Position numbers and translations under genes: made by a program
Shown here: one piece after another, positions 1 to 8,982 of the stretch
How positions within the stretch are numbered: the first letter of the stretch is position 1
Layout of the letters: each line of letters starts with the position of its first letter
The notes under the pieces: generated by a model
Databases searched by the model: none
What the model saw: only the letters and a program-made list of their open reading frames with translations
What the model was told of the DNA's origin: nothing
Assembly: GCF_013030265.1 (NCBI RefSeq)
Contig: NZ_WPZQ01000004.1
Location: 1-64,000 of the forward strand
Source of the DNA: Ruegeria arenilitoris
GTDB taxonomy: Bacteria > Pseudomonadota > Alphaproteobacteria > Rhodobacterales > Rhodobacteraceae
Direction of reading: 5' to 3'
DNA length: 64,000 nucleotides

Positions 1-1395
1 GGGAAGCTATCTGGGCCAGCTTTGACACCGTCACGCGTCAACTCGACACTGCCATTGACCAGATAAACGCCGCGGGTTGATGACGCGAGCGATACGGAAC
101 CGGCGGTTTCGATGCTGGTTGTTTTGTGCCCGATCGTGCCGTCCCCGTTCAGGTCGACATTGTAGAACGTTTCGACATCTACAAAGTTGTCGAGGCTGGC
201 ACTACTCAGGTATTCACCGGCCGCATTGGTGATCCACTCACCGTAGGAGCCGTCTGCGTTTTTCCAGAGCACCTTGAAGCCGCCATTGAATGCCTCGGCG
301 TGGATGGCCTCCCAGCCGGGGAAGCTATCTGGGCCAGCTTTGACACCGTCACGCGTCAACTCGACACTGCCATTGACCAGATAGACGCCGCGGGTAGAAG
401 ACGCGAGCGTCACGGAACCGGCGGTTTCGATGCTGGTTGTCTTGTGCCCGATTGTGCCGTCCCCGTTGAGGTCGACATTGTAGAACGTTTCGACATCCAC
501 AAAGTTGTCGAGGCTGGCGCTGCTCAGGTATTCACCGGTCGCATTGGTGATCCACTCGCCATATTCTCCAGCCGCGTTTTTCCAGAGCACCTTGAAGCCG
601 CCATTGAACGCTTCAGCTTGGATGGCCTCCCAGCCCGGGAAGCTGTCGGGACCGGCTTTGGCACCGTCACGCGTCAGTTCGACGCTGCCATTGACCAGAT
701 AGACGCCGCGGGTAGAAGACGCGAGCGTCACAGAACCGGCGGTTTCGATGCTGGTTGTCTTGTGCCCGATCGTGCCGTCCCCGTTGAGGTCGACATTGTA
801 GAACGTTTCGACATCTACAACGTTATCGACTGCAGCACTGCTAATATAGGTACCACTCGTGTCGGTGATCCATTCGCCGTAGTCTCCGTTGGCGTTTTTC
901 CAGAGAACCTTGAAGCCACCTGTGATCGCTTCGGCGTGGATAGCCTCCCAGCCCGGAAAGCTTCCCGGTCCGGCATTGGCGCCGTCTCGGGTCAGTTCGA
1001 TGTTGCCATTGACCAAATAGCCGCTGCGGGTCGAGGAGGAGAGCGCCACGGAGCCATCGCTTTCGATGCTTGTGGTCTTGTGCCCGATTGTTCCGTCACC
1101 GTTCAGGTCGGCGTTATAGAATGTCTCGACATCCACAACGTTGGATATAATCCGGTCAGAGGTGTGTTGCCCCTGGCTGTTGACCGTCCACTCCCCAAAT
1201 CTGCCGTCTGCGTTTATCCACAGAACGCGGTAGCCACCGCCTGAAGCTTCGGCCTGAATGGCGTGCCAGCCTGCAATCGAGCCTGCCCCGATCACCTCAC
1301 CGCGCAAGGTCAACGCAACGTTCGAGCCGGCTGAGTCCAGTACGTAGATACCGTGGTCCGCATGCTGCAGCGTCGTACCCGTTGTATCAACGTCA
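1..1395 (-). repeat. Tandem 318-bp (106-codon) repeats inside the metalloprotease gene
   Basis: The + strand anchor ttgtgcccga recurs at 124, 442, 760 and 1078, exactly 318 bp apart. The block starting at position 1 matches that starting at 319, so the array continues past the left edge. The units nearest the edge are almost identical in DNA. The unit at 1078-1395, closest to the RTX region, is the most diverged. The exact multiple of three keeps the frame, so copy number can change without breaking the gene. Confidence 0.9.
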
Positions 1396-2741
1396 GACAG
1401 TTGCATGGCAGTTGCGATGTTCGACCAGGTTAACTGTTGTACGCCGTTCAGGAACTGGATCAGCTCAACATCATTTGCGATGGTGAAGGTGATACGTGTG
1501 ATGACGTTCAAAAACTCGTAGCTGGTTCCGTTTCTCAGGAACAGATAATTGCTGATAGCGGTTGTAAACCTGATGGTATCCGTGCCGGATCCCCCGTAAA
1601 ACGAGCCGTCATTACTCGTCACGATCGCTATATCGTTGCCCTGATCGCCAAATACTTGATCGGAGCCGGTACCGTGCGCGAGATAGATCGTGTCGTTCCC
1701 GTGCCCGCCATAGATTGTGTTGTTGTTGCTTCCGTTGGAAAGCGAGTAAATTGTGTCGTTCCCGTTGTTGCCACGCAAAACGTTCTGGGCATGGTTGCCA
1801 TAGATCGTATCATTGCCGGACCCGCCTGATGCGTTTTCAATGGTGACGCCGTGGGCGATTGTAAATCCGCCCCTTACCCCGGCTGCGGATGATACGACAC
1901 CACCACCGGTAGCCGTGTAGTCCAAAGTTGCGGGTCGCAGGTCGATCCGTGCGTCCGAGTTGCCCAGATGCTGGATGGTATCGTTGCCACCCGTATCCCA
2001 GATCGCCTGATACCCTGTGCCCGCAACGTTTGCGGACGGAAGGGTATAAACGTTGTTGCCGGAGTTAGTGGTGGTATTCGCGCCGTACATTGCTTGCAGT
2101 GCGGCAATGTCCAGAGCCCCGAAGCCGGTGGATCCGCCAAATGTCGAATTGCTAGGCAGAATTCCACTCGCTGAAGTCCAACCATCATTGTACGACATGA
2201 CGGTGTAGACGCCCTGGTTGAGCGAGCCAACGCCAAATGAGTTGAAGGGCGAGGTAACACCGGTCATCACGGTCGTGCCAAACCCGGTGTCATGTGGATG
2301 CCCCAGTCCCAGCGCGTGACCTAGCTCATGAATGAGTGTCGTAAAGAAATACCCTCCTGGATCGCCGTTGCCGCCGGGGCCGGCATTCCAGTAGTTCGTG
2401 TTGTAGGCTCCGGTCGAAGGTCTACTTGACGGACCAAAATGAAAACCCAGGACATTGGGAGACGAAAAGGATGAAGCAGGTGCAATATACTCGACCAGAT
2501 CGGCTGAAGATGATGAGGATTCGACAAATCGAATGTTTGCTACGGCTTCGATTGCCGCAAGGGCGGCACGGAATTCAGCCTTATATTCAGAGGTCCAGTT
2601 CTGCGTGTCGGACAGTTTTCCGAAATTATAGGTGATGGTGGTGACAGTTGCCGGGTTGCCGTCCCCGTATGCACGAGTACCCTGGATCGCACTAAGCGGT
2701 GAAGATGAAGAAGGTCTTGGGATATATGTCGTTGTAGCCAT
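1..2741 (-). CDS. Secreted serralysin-like M10 metalloprotease with RTX and tryptophan-rich tandem repeats (partial, C-terminus off left edge)
   Basis: At least 913 codons are open from an ATG at 2741 to the left edge. A GAGG ribosome site lies 7 nt upstream of the ATG. Seen: the zinc motif HELGHALGLGH at residues 138-148, followed by P-H-D, and the Met-turn VMSY with Met at about 182. This is the metzincin/serralysin signature, so a zinc endopeptidase is likely. Glycine/Asn/Asp-rich RTX nonapeptides (GGSGNDTIYG type) lie at about residues 295-370. From about residue 447 the protein is built of 106-residue units. Each has a W-rich segment (GWEAI...GGFKVLWKN...YGEW) resembling the W_rich_C family and a loop DLNGDGTIG resembling an EF-hand or dockerin calcium loop. 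There is no N-terminal signal peptide, which fits type I secretion with a C-terminal signal, here outside the window. The function of the repeats is inferred (calcium-dependent folding or adhesion). Confidence 0.85.
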   Translation of the reverse strand, partial: MATTTYIPRPSSSSPLSAIQGTRAYGDGNPATVTTITYNFGKLSDTQNWTSEYKAEFRAALAAIEAVANIRFVESSSSSADLVEYIAPASSFSSPNVLGFHFGPSSRPSTGAYNTNYWNAGPGGNGDPGGYFFTTLIHELGHALGLGHPHDTGFGTTVMTGVTSPFNSFGVGSLNQGVYTVMSYNDGWTSASGILPSNSTFGGSTGFGALDIAALQAMYGANTTTNSGNNVYTLPSANVAGTGYQAIWDTGGNDTIQHLGNSDARIDLRPATLDYTATGGGVVSSAAGVRGGFTIAHGVTIENASGGSGNDTIYGNHAQNVLRGNNGNDTIYSLSNGSNNNTIYGGHGNDTIYLAHGTGSDQVFGDQGNDIAIVTSNDGSFYGGSGTDTIRFTTAISNYLFLRNGTSYEFLNVITRITFTIANDVELIQFLNGVQQLTWSNIATAMQLSDVDTTGTTLQHADHGIYVLDSAGSNVALTLRGEVIGAGSIAGWHAIQAEASGGGYRVLWINADGRFGEWTVNSQGQHTSDRIISNVVDVETFYNADLNGDGTIGHKTTSIESDGSVALSSSTRSGYLVNGNIELTRDGANAGPGSFPGWEAIHAEAITGGFKVLWKNANGDYGEWITDTSGTYISSAAVDNVVDVETFYNVDLNGDGTIGHKTTSIETAGSVTLASSTRGVYLVNGSVELTRDGAKAGPDSFPGWEAIQAEAFNGGFKVLWKNAAGEYGEWITNATGEYLSSASLDNFVDVETFYNVDLNGDGTIGHKTTSIETAGSVTLASSTRGVYLVNGSVELTRDGVKAGPDSFPGWEAIHAEAFNGGFKVLWKNADGSYGEWITNAAGEYLSSASLDNFVDVETFYNVDLNGDGTIGHKTTSIETAGSVSLASSTRGVYLVNGSVELTRDGVKAGPDSF

Positions 2742-3055
2742 GTGTCTGCCTCAAATTCGGCGATTTTGATTGCGCGTACAATTCACGCGCAAGTTGTCAT
2801 TTTCGTGGCGATGAAAGCCTGCTGCGCGCAAAATTAATTTTTTGTTATGGTAAGTCTAGCGGCTTTGGAAACTGCCACTGCACACGATGTCAGACCGCGG
2901 CATTTTGGTCTCGGTTGTTTGGTATTTTGATCGTGGGATTGCAGTCAAATCCACAACAAGTCCGGACATATGGGCGGCTGAGAATGGCAAGCCGTTAAAC
3001 GAAGTCGTCACTAGAATTTGCAGGAATCATCAACTGGTATGTTGAGCAGTGAATA
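2742..3055. other. Gene-free spacer between the metalloprotease and the peptide transporter
   Basis: No credible coding frame is seen. The part next to the protease start is AT-rich and would hold its promoter. It carries one clear palindrome, listed separately. The remainder has no recognisable gene or RNA. Confidence 0.6.
2770..2792. promoter_or_regulatory. Palindrome upstream of the metalloprotease, possible operator
   Basis: Perfect 8-bp arms TTGCGCGT and ACGCGCAA are separated by 7 nt. The element lies 29-51 bp upstream of the protease ATG. Its position and symmetry suggest a dimeric regulator site; the regulator is unknown. Confidence 0.4.
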
Positions 3056-3081
3056 GACCGGTGCGCAGGTGCGCACCGGTC
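3056..3081 (-). terminator. Strong hairpin after the oppC-like gene
   Basis: A 12-bp perfect stem (gaccggtgcgca with tgcgcaccggtc) has a 2-nt loop and begins just past the permease stop. On the minus strand only a weak T-rich stretch follows. The T5 run lies on the plus-strand side. It probably ends or protects the transporter transcript. Confidence 0.5.
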
Positions 3082-3089
3082 AGTTTTTG

Positions 3090-4070
3090 TCAGCGCCCGC
3101 GAATACGCGGATCAAGCGCGTCGCGCAGGCCATCGCCCAGATAGTTGACGCTGAGCACGGTCAGCGAGATCGCCAGACCGGGCCAGAAAACACGCTCGGG
3201 GTATTGCTGCAGATAGTCGACTCCATCGAACAGCAGTCGTCCCCATGTCGGGAAATCGGGCGGGAACCCGAGACCGAGGAACGACAGGGCACTTTCCGTA
3301 ATGATCGCCGTTGCGATACCTAGTGTTGCCGACACCATGATGGGTGACAGAACGTTGGGCAGAATGTGACGCGTGATGATCTGCGTGTTGCTCGTGCCAA
3401 TGGACCGTGCGGCCAGTACGAACTCACGCTCTTTGATCGCCAAAACATCACCACGAACGATCCGCGCAGTCGGCATCCAGGATGTCACGCCAATCGCTGT
3501 TACGATCAGGATAAAGATACCACGCTCAAGCCCGAATGCTGCAGACAGAGGCTCACGGAACAGCAACATCATGACCAGCAGCAGCGGCAGCAAGGGCAGG
3601 GCAAGGAAGAGGTCGGTCAAGCGCATCAGCGGCCCGTCAAGGCGTTTGAAGAACCCGGCGACCACCCCGATCAATGACCCCAGCAGCAGTGCCAGCAGCA
3701 TCGCAGTGATGCCCACGGAAACCGATGTCTGACCACCTGCCATCATACGCGCCATGATATCGCGGCCCAGTTGATCTGTGCCAAAGGGATGCGCAAGGCT
3801 GGGCCCTTGATTCCGCGCCCGGATGTCAATCTGGGTGGGATCAATCGTCCAGATATAGGGGCCGAGATAGACCGCCGCGACGATGAAGATGAACAACATC
3901 GCCCCCAGCATTGCACCCTTGTGTGTTTTGAACTGATCCCAAACGTCACGCCATTGGCTGCGCGGCGGGGTAGCCAGCTCTTCCATCACATCTGTGGTCG
4001 GCAAGGCCGTTGATGCAGGTGCAAGACCTTCGTCGGGGACCAGAGTGTCGGTACGATCATGATCAGTCAT
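3090..4070 (-). CDS. Peptide ABC transporter permease, DppC/OppC type
   Basis: Inner-membrane permease of 326 residues, the usual family length, for a peptide/nickel-class importer. A cytoplasmic N-terminal leader is followed by a first membrane segment (about residues 38-58), an N-terminal OppC extension and the transport domain. The EAA-loop region reads like family members: AIKEREFVLAARSIG, then RHILPN. The chosen ATG at 4070 overlaps the stop of the preceding permease gene by 8 bp (ATGACTGA), indicating translational coupling. It is the last gene of the transcript binding protein > OppB > OppC. Substrate specificity cannot be read from the sequence; oligopeptides are inferred from the neighbouring peptidase genes. 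Confidence 0.88.
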   Translation of the reverse strand: MTDHDRTDTLVPDEGLAPASTALPTTDVMEELATPPRSQWRDVWDQFKTHKGAMLGAMLFIFIVAAVYLGPYIWTIDPTQIDIRARNQGPSLAHPFGTDQLGRDIMARMMAGGQTSVSVGITAMLLALLLGSLIGVVAGFFKRLDGPLMRLTDLFLALPLLPLLLVMMLLFREPLSAAFGLERGIFILIVTAIGVTSWMPTARIVRGDVLAIKEREFVLAARSIGTSNTQIITRHILPNVLSPIMVSATLGIATAIITESALSFLGLGFPPDFPTWGRLLFDGVDYLQQYPERVFWPGLAISLTVLSVNYLGDGLRDALDPRIRGR

Positions 4071-5070
4071 AGCGAATCCTCGGGTCCAGAATGCCGTAAA
4101 GTACATCGGCGATCAGGTTGAACAGCACGATCAGCACAGCAAATATGAAGGTCAGGGTTTGGACCATCGGCAGGTCGTTGGCCTGAATGGCGCCAATCAG
4201 CAGTTGACCGATACCGTTTACCTTGAACACCTGCTCGGTGATGATTGCACCGCCGAAGATGGCGGGAATACCCAGAGCAATGACCGTGACAACCGGGATC
4301 ATCGAGTTGCGCAGGACATGCACCATGACGACGGTATATTCGCTCAGTCCCTTGGCGCGTGCTGTGCGAACATAGTCCTGATTGAGGTTGTCCAGCATCG
4401 AGGCGCGCATGAAGCGGCTGAGCTGTGCCGTGATTTGCAGTGCCAGAACCATGACAGGCATGATCATTTGCTTCAGCTGAACGACAAAGCTGTCCCAGCT
4501 GTCAACAACATGGGTGGTGTCATAGATCGACGGGAACCAGCCAAGTTGAACCGAGAAGATCACGATCACCAGAACACCCGAGAAGAAGGGTGGGACCGAG
4601 AAGCCGACCATCGAGACGAACGTACCCATCTGGTCGAACCAGGAATACTGGCGATAGGCCGAATAGATGCCGATGGGCAGGGCGATCAGGATGGCGACCA
4701 CATAAGCAGTGCCAACAACCCACAGGGTCTGCGGGATACGCTGAACGACGATGTCCATGACGGGTGAACGGGTTTGCCACGAAATCACGCGCAGATCACC
4801 TTCGGAGAAGGTTGTGCCAAAGATCGAGTCGATCAGCACCTGCGGTTCAATCCAGAAAAACTGCACGATCCATTTCCAGAACCGGATATGCATCGGCTGA
4901 CCGAGGCCAAGTGCCTCGCGCATCTTTTCTTTGACTTCGGGAGGAACAGTGAGCGGAACCTGCGCCATTGGATCGCCTGGTGCGAACTCGAGGAGCAGGA
5001 AAATGACGAGGCTGATGAACAGAAGCGTTGGAACGGCCAGTATCAGTCGTCTGATAGTGAAGTTGAGCAT
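4063..5070 (-). CDS. Peptide ABC transporter permease, DppB/OppB type
   Basis: Inner-membrane permease of 335 residues. The N-terminal membrane helix (LILAVPTLLFISLVIFLLLE) and the stretch FAPGDP are typical of OppB/DppB. The EAA loop is at QDYVRTARAKGLSEYTVVMV followed by RNSMIPVVT. It should pair with the OppC-like protein encoded directly downstream to form the channel. The gap of 94 bp from the binding-protein gene contains a hairpin. A central insertion of about 30 residues (around FWIEPQVLIDSIFGTTFSEG) is known in some family members. Confidence 0.88.
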   Translation of the reverse strand: MLNFTIRRLILAVPTLLFISLVIFLLLEFAPGDPMAQVPLTVPPEVKEKMREALGLGQPMHIRFWKWIVQFFWIEPQVLIDSIFGTTFSEGDLRVISWQTRSPVMDIVVQRIPQTLWVVGTAYVVAILIALPIGIYSAYRQYSWFDQMGTFVSMVGFSVPPFFSGVLVIVIFSVQLGWFPSIYDTTHVVDSWDSFVVQLKQMIMPVMVLALQITAQLSRFMRASMLDNLNQDYVRTARAKGLSEYTVVMVHVLRNSMIPVVTVIALGIPAIFGGAIITEQVFKVNGIGQLLIGAIQANDLPMVQTLTFIFAVLIVLFNLIADVLYGILDPRIRYD

Positions 5071-5119
5071 TAAAAGGCGCCTTTATATGCGTCTTCTTGT
5101 TGGTGGAATATGCGAAAGA

Positions 5120-5147
5120 CCGCGCCCCGATAAAGATCGGGACGCGG
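5120..5147 (-). promoter_or_regulatory. Intercistronic hairpin between the binding-protein and permease genes
   Basis: Two 12-nt arms (ccgcgccccgat and atcgggacgcgg) flank a 4-nt loop. On the minus-strand RNA all 12 positions pair, one as G-U. A modest U-rich stretch follows. Such hairpins commonly stabilise the binding-protein mRNA or attenuate readthrough so that it outnumbers the permeases. Confidence 0.5.
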
Positions 5148-5164
5148 CTTTGCAAGGCTAACGC

Positions 5165-6871
5165 TTAGGAACCGGTTTTACGGTACCAGTCAGCGATGTT
5201 CCACAGTTCGCTGTCCCAGACGTTCAGGACAACGCCACCCAGCGTGTTCGAATGCGCCGACAGACGGCCACGGTGCACCAGCGGGATCATACCGCCGTTT
5301 TCAACCATGATGTCGTTCAGCTTTTTCGCGATTTCAGCGCGCTGCTCCAGACCTGCGGTCTCGGCCAGCTGACCATGCAGCTTGTCGAATTCCTCGTTGC
5401 AGAAGCGGCTGATGTTCTCACCCTGCCACTGGGAGTCAGGACGCGGAGCTTTGTCGCACAGACCGTTGCCCAGATAAGACTGCGGGTCGGTGCCGTTGAA
5501 GGTATTGGCATACATTTCAACGTCAGCATAGAACTTCTGGAAAGTGTCCGGCGAGCCCGGGTCACCACCAAAGAAGACCGATGCGTTGATGTTGCGCAGT
5601 TCGGATTCGATACCGATCTGGCTCCACCACTCTTTGATCAGCGCCTGGAAGTCCTGACGAACAGCGTTGGTCGAGGTCTGGTAGACGATTTTCAGCGGAA
5701 CACCGTCCTTTTCACGAACGCCGTCACCGTCAGTATCTACGATGCCTGCGTCATCCAGCAGTTTCTTCGCACCTTCGATATCCTGCTTGTCACAGGTCAT
5801 CGAGGTCGAGTTGAACGCAGCAGGAGCCGGAACCCAGTTACAGGTGACCTTACCGGCCTGACCGTAGCCGATTTCAACCAGCAGCGGACGGTCGATCGCC
5901 AGCGACATCGCTTTGTAAACAGCCGGGTCCGTCAGGAACGGATGCGGATGCTTGGCTGTCGAACGCTCGCCTTCCGGCAGTTCGGGCGACGGATTGGTCT
6001 GGTTCATCATGATACGCTCGACCAGCGGGCCGAAGCCTGCGACCGGGGTACCTTTGCCGCCTTCCTGCATTTGCGCGATCACTTCGGGCGCCAGCTGCAG
6101 GTTCCATGCGTAGTCAAACTCGCCGGTTTCCATGACTGCACGGCCAGCCGCGGTTGCATCGCCGCCACCTTTGAAGGTCACGGTCGCAAAGGCAGGTTTT
6201 GCGGGGTCACGATAGTTGTCGTTGGCCTTGAAGGTGATCACGTCGTTCGGCTTGAACTCGGTGACGACAAACGGGCCGGTGCCGATCGGGTTAAAGTTCT
6301 GCTCGGTGCACTCTGGGGCCTTTGCACCCATGCAGTTTTCAAACTGAGCTTTCTGGATGATGGGGCTCTCGCCGCCAACAAACGGTCCGTAGGGGAACGG
6401 GGTAGGCGCGTCGAATGTGACTTTGACAGTCATATCATCAACAGCTTCTACCGAGGTAACGCCTTCGAATTTGGTTACCTGCGCACAGCCACCTTCGGGA
6501 TCCATGCAGTAATCAGCAGTGAATACAACGTCCGCAGCGGTGAACGGTGTTCCATCCGACCACTTGATGCCGGGTGCGATTTTCCAGGTGATCGAGGTCA
6601 GGTCTTCGCTGACGCCGCCATTTTCAACCGTAGGAATCTCGGACGCCAGGAAGGGTACCATGTTGCCGTCTTGGTCGTAGCGAGCCAGAGGCTCGATCAC
6701 CAGCGAGGCCGATTCCACATCCTTGGTACCGCCCGACAGGAACGGGTTCAGGATTGAGGGTGCTTGCCAATAGATGATGCTGACATTGCCGTCCGATCCA
6801 CGCTCGGCAAAGGCCATCGGGGCCATAGCCGTGCTGGCGATCGCACCAAGCAAAAGGGTCTTGATTTTCAT
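5165..6871 (-). CDS. Peptide ABC transporter periplasmic substrate-binding protein (SBP family 5)
   Basis: A 568-residue periplasmic binding protein. A signal peptide (MKIKTLLLGAIASTAMAPM, cleavage after AFA at about residue 22) starts the protein. The body has family-5 features: KIAPGIKWSDGTPFTAADVVFT near residue 100, then NPIGTGPF. The ATG at 6871 is preferred because GGAG lies 6 nt upstream; the adjacent ATG at 6874 would leave only 3 nt. It captures peptides or similar solutes for the two permeases downstream. It is transcribed divergently from the ATPase and peptidase genes. Sequence alone does not reveal the ligand. Confidence 0.88.
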   Translation of the reverse strand: MKIKTLLLGAIASTAMAPMAFAERGSDGNVSIIYWQAPSILNPFLSGGTKDVESASLVIEPLARYDQDGNMVPFLASEIPTVENGGVSEDLTSITWKIAPGIKWSDGTPFTAADVVFTADYCMDPEGGCAQVTKFEGVTSVEAVDDMTVKVTFDAPTPFPYGPFVGGESPIIQKAQFENCMGAKAPECTEQNFNPIGTGPFVVTEFKPNDVITFKANDNYRDPAKPAFATVTFKGGGDATAAGRAVMETGEFDYAWNLQLAPEVIAQMQEGGKGTPVAGFGPLVERIMMNQTNPSPELPEGERSTAKHPHPFLTDPAVYKAMSLAIDRPLLVEIGYGQAGKVTCNWVPAPAAFNSTSMTCDKQDIEGAKKLLDDAGIVDTDGDGVREKDGVPLKIVYQTSTNAVRQDFQALIKEWWSQIGIESELRNINASVFFGGDPGSPDTFQKFYADVEMYANTFNGTDPQSYLGNGLCDKAPRPDSQWQGENISRFCNEEFDKLHGQLAETAGLEQRAEIAKKLNDIMVENGGMIPLVHRGRLSAHSNTLGGVVLNVWDSELWNIADWYRKTGS

Positions 6872-7085
6872 CATACACTCCATGTTGGACACTTGCGTGT
6901 CTCGATTATCTCCGCAAGGCCTGCGGATTTGGCGTTGCCGTACTTGGGTGCAAGGCGCTGAAATGAAACATAAATGCAATTCACGTTTCGTGTTTTCCGC
7001 CCTCTCCCAAAAACGGTTACGCGGCGTATCGAAACAGAGTTTCTGAAAATTGCAAGCCTTGCCGCTGCGAAATTCGGTAATGCGT

Positions 7086-7114
7086 TTGACTTTTCCCGCT
7101 TTGCGGCCTTAGCG
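7086..7114 (+). promoter_or_regulatory. Possible promoter of the ATPase/peptidase operon
   Basis: TTGACT at 7086-7091 and TTAGCG at 7109-7114 are 17 nt apart, ahead of the ATPase start. The -10 match is poor. The divergent region 6872-7156 must also contain the promoter for the binding-protein operon, which I could not place. Confidence 0.25.
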
Positions 7115-7156
7115 TTTGGCAATCAAAAAATATAAGCCGCCAAGGGGAGCGTGCGC

Positions 7157-8977
7157 GTGCTGGACCAGCCAATTGCCCAGATCAGAAAACTGCGGGTTGA
7201 ATTTCAAACCAAAGATGGACCCGTCGTCGGGGTCGAAGACGTCTCGTTCGAAGTAAATCCGGGTGAAACCGTTTGTATTGTTGGCGAATCAGGATCCGGA
7301 AAATCGGTGTCCTCGCTTTCGCTGATGCGGTTGGTCGAGTTTGGCGGTGGTGAAATCGCGGGTGGCCAATTGCTGTTCGACCGACGTGATGGCGAAGAGA
7401 TGGACCTGTCCAAAGCCGATCAGGATCTGATGAAACAGATTCGCGGCAACGAGATCGGAATGATCTTTCAGGAGCCGATGACCGCCCTGAACCCGGTGTT
7501 TACCGTCGGACGCCAGCTGACCGAAGGGCTGCGCATCCACAAGAACATGTCCAAATCCGAGGCCGAAACGCGAGCCCTGGAATTGTTGCGTCAGGTCCGA
7601 ATCCCCGAACCCGAACGCCGCCTGAAGCAATATCCGCACGAATTGTCAGGCGGCATGCGACAGCGCGTTGTGATCGCCATGGCCATGGCTTGCGAGCCAC
7701 GCCTTTTGATCGCGGATGAGCCGACGACAGCACTCGACGTGACCATTCAGGCCGAGATTCTGGCCCTGATGGATCGCCTCAAGCGGGAAACCGGCACGGC
7801 CGTGATGTTCATCACCCATGATATGGCGGTTGTGGCCCAGATGGCTGACCGGGTCGTCGTCATGTTCCGCGGCAACAAGGTCGAGGAGGGGTCGGTCAAA
7901 GAGATCTTTGAGAACCCTCAGCATGACTATACCAAAGCGCTGCTGGCTGCGGTTCCGAAGCTTGGTGAAATGCAAGGCAAGGCCGCGCCTGAACCAATGA
8001 AGCTGTTGGGTGTCGAAGGCCAGAACATCGCGCCAATCCCCGGCACCGAAGAGGTTCTGCTGACGGTCAAAAACCTGACGACGCGCTTTCCGGTCAAAGG
8101 TGGTTTGCTGCGCCGTACGATTTCCAATGTGCACGCGGTCGAAGATGTCTCGTTCACTTTGAACAAGGGACAAACGCTGAGTTTGGTCGGTGAATCCGGC
8201 TGCGGCAAGTCATCAGCAGGCCGTTCGATTCTGCGCCTCGTGGAGCCGATGTCTGGCGAGGTCGATCTGGATGGCGTCGATATCATGAAGCTGGATCCGG
8301 GCGGACTGCGTAAGGCCCGTCTGGACATGCAGATGATCTTTCAGGATCCGTTCGCCTCGCTGAACCCACAGATGCAACTGGTGGATCAGGTGGCAGAACC
8401 GATGCGCAATTATGGCGTCGCTTCGGGCACGGAACTTCAGGATCGTGTTGCGCAATTGTTCGACAAAGTGCACCTGCCGCGCAGCTTTATGCGGCGCTTT
8501 CCGCATGAGATGTCCGGTGGTCAGCGGCAGAGAATCGCGATTGCGCGTGCACTTGCACTGAATCCCAAGCTGATCATCGCGGATGAGGCGGTTTCGGCGC
8601 TGGACGTATCCGTTCAGGCGCAGGTTCTGAACCTGATGATGGAGCTTCAGTCCGAACTTGGCCTAAGTTACCTGTTCATTTCACACGATATGGCCGTGGT
8701 CGAACGTGTCAGCCACCATGTAGGCGTCATGTATCTGGGCCGGATCGTTGAGTTGGGACCGCGTGCGCGCGTCTTTGAGAATCCTCAACACCCGTACACT
8801 CAGGCCTTGATGAAGGCAGTTCCGATCGCAGACCCCAATAAGCGAAAGTCAGAAAAGGATCTGAATTTCAAGCCGATCCCTTCGCCAATTCATCCAATTG
8901 GATATGAGCCCGAGCCTTCGGTCTATCACGAAGTGGAACCGGGTCATTTCATTCTGACAACAGACAGCGGGTACTGA
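7157..8977 (+). CDS. Fused dual ATP-binding protein of peptide ABC transporter (DppD-DppF type)
   Basis: One 606-residue chain carries two complete ABC ATPase domains. Domain 1 has Walker A GESGSGKS, signature LSGGMRQRV and Walker [14 protein letters not shown]. Domain 2 has [20 protein letters not shown] and [13 protein letters not shown]. Each is followed by the oligopeptide-transporter C-terminal segment ([24 protein letters not shown]). It should power the permeases encoded divergently. Two GTG codons compete as start. The one at 7157 is 7 nt from AGGGGAG; the one at 7151 would be 1 nt away. The fusion replaces the usual two-gene DppD/DppF pair and is widespread in proteobacteria. Confidence 0.88.
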   Translation: MLDQPIAQIRKLRVEFQTKDGPVVGVEDVSFEVNPGETVCIVGESGSGKSVSSLSLMRLVEFGGGEIAGGQLLFDRRDGEEMDLSKADQDLMKQIRGNEIGMIFQEPMTALNPVFTVGRQLTEGLRIHKNMSKSEAETRALELLRQVRIPEPERRLKQYPHELSGGMRQRVVIAMAMACEPRLLIADEPTTALDVTIQAEILALMDRLKRETGTAVMFITHDMAVVAQMADRVVVMFRGNKVEEGSVKEIFENPQHDYTKALLAAVPKLGEMQGKAAPEPMKLLGVEGQNIAPIPGTEEVLLTVKNLTTRFPVKGGLLRRTISNVHAVEDVSFTLNKGQTLSLVGESGCGKSSAGRSILRLVEPMSGEVDLDGVDIMKLDPGGLRKARLDMQMIFQDPFASLNPQMQLVDQVAEPMRNYGVASGTELQDRVAQLFDKVHLPRSFMRRFPHEMSGGQRQRIAIARALALNPKLIIADEAVSALDVSVQAQVLNLMMELQSELGLSYLFISHDMAVVERVSHHVGVMYLGRIVELGPRARVFENPQHPYTQALMKAVPIADPNKRKSEKDLNFKPIPSPIHPIGYEPEPSVYHEVEPGHFILTTDSGY

Positions 8978-8982
8978 AACCC

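Noticed and set aside
126-1244. Plus-strand reading frame of 372 codons with internal repeats
   Set aside because: It is the exact antisense of the repeated part of the M10 protease, whose protein sequence makes sense in the minus frame. The repeat pattern is inherited.
1-1395. Regularly spaced repeats considered as a CRISPR array or satellite
   Set aside because: The period is 318 bp, in frame, and the whole unit is conserved, not short repeats with variable spacers.
5252-6757. Plus-strand frame of 501 codons
   Set aside because: Antisense shadow of the substrate-binding protein gene; no ribosome site or recognisable domain.
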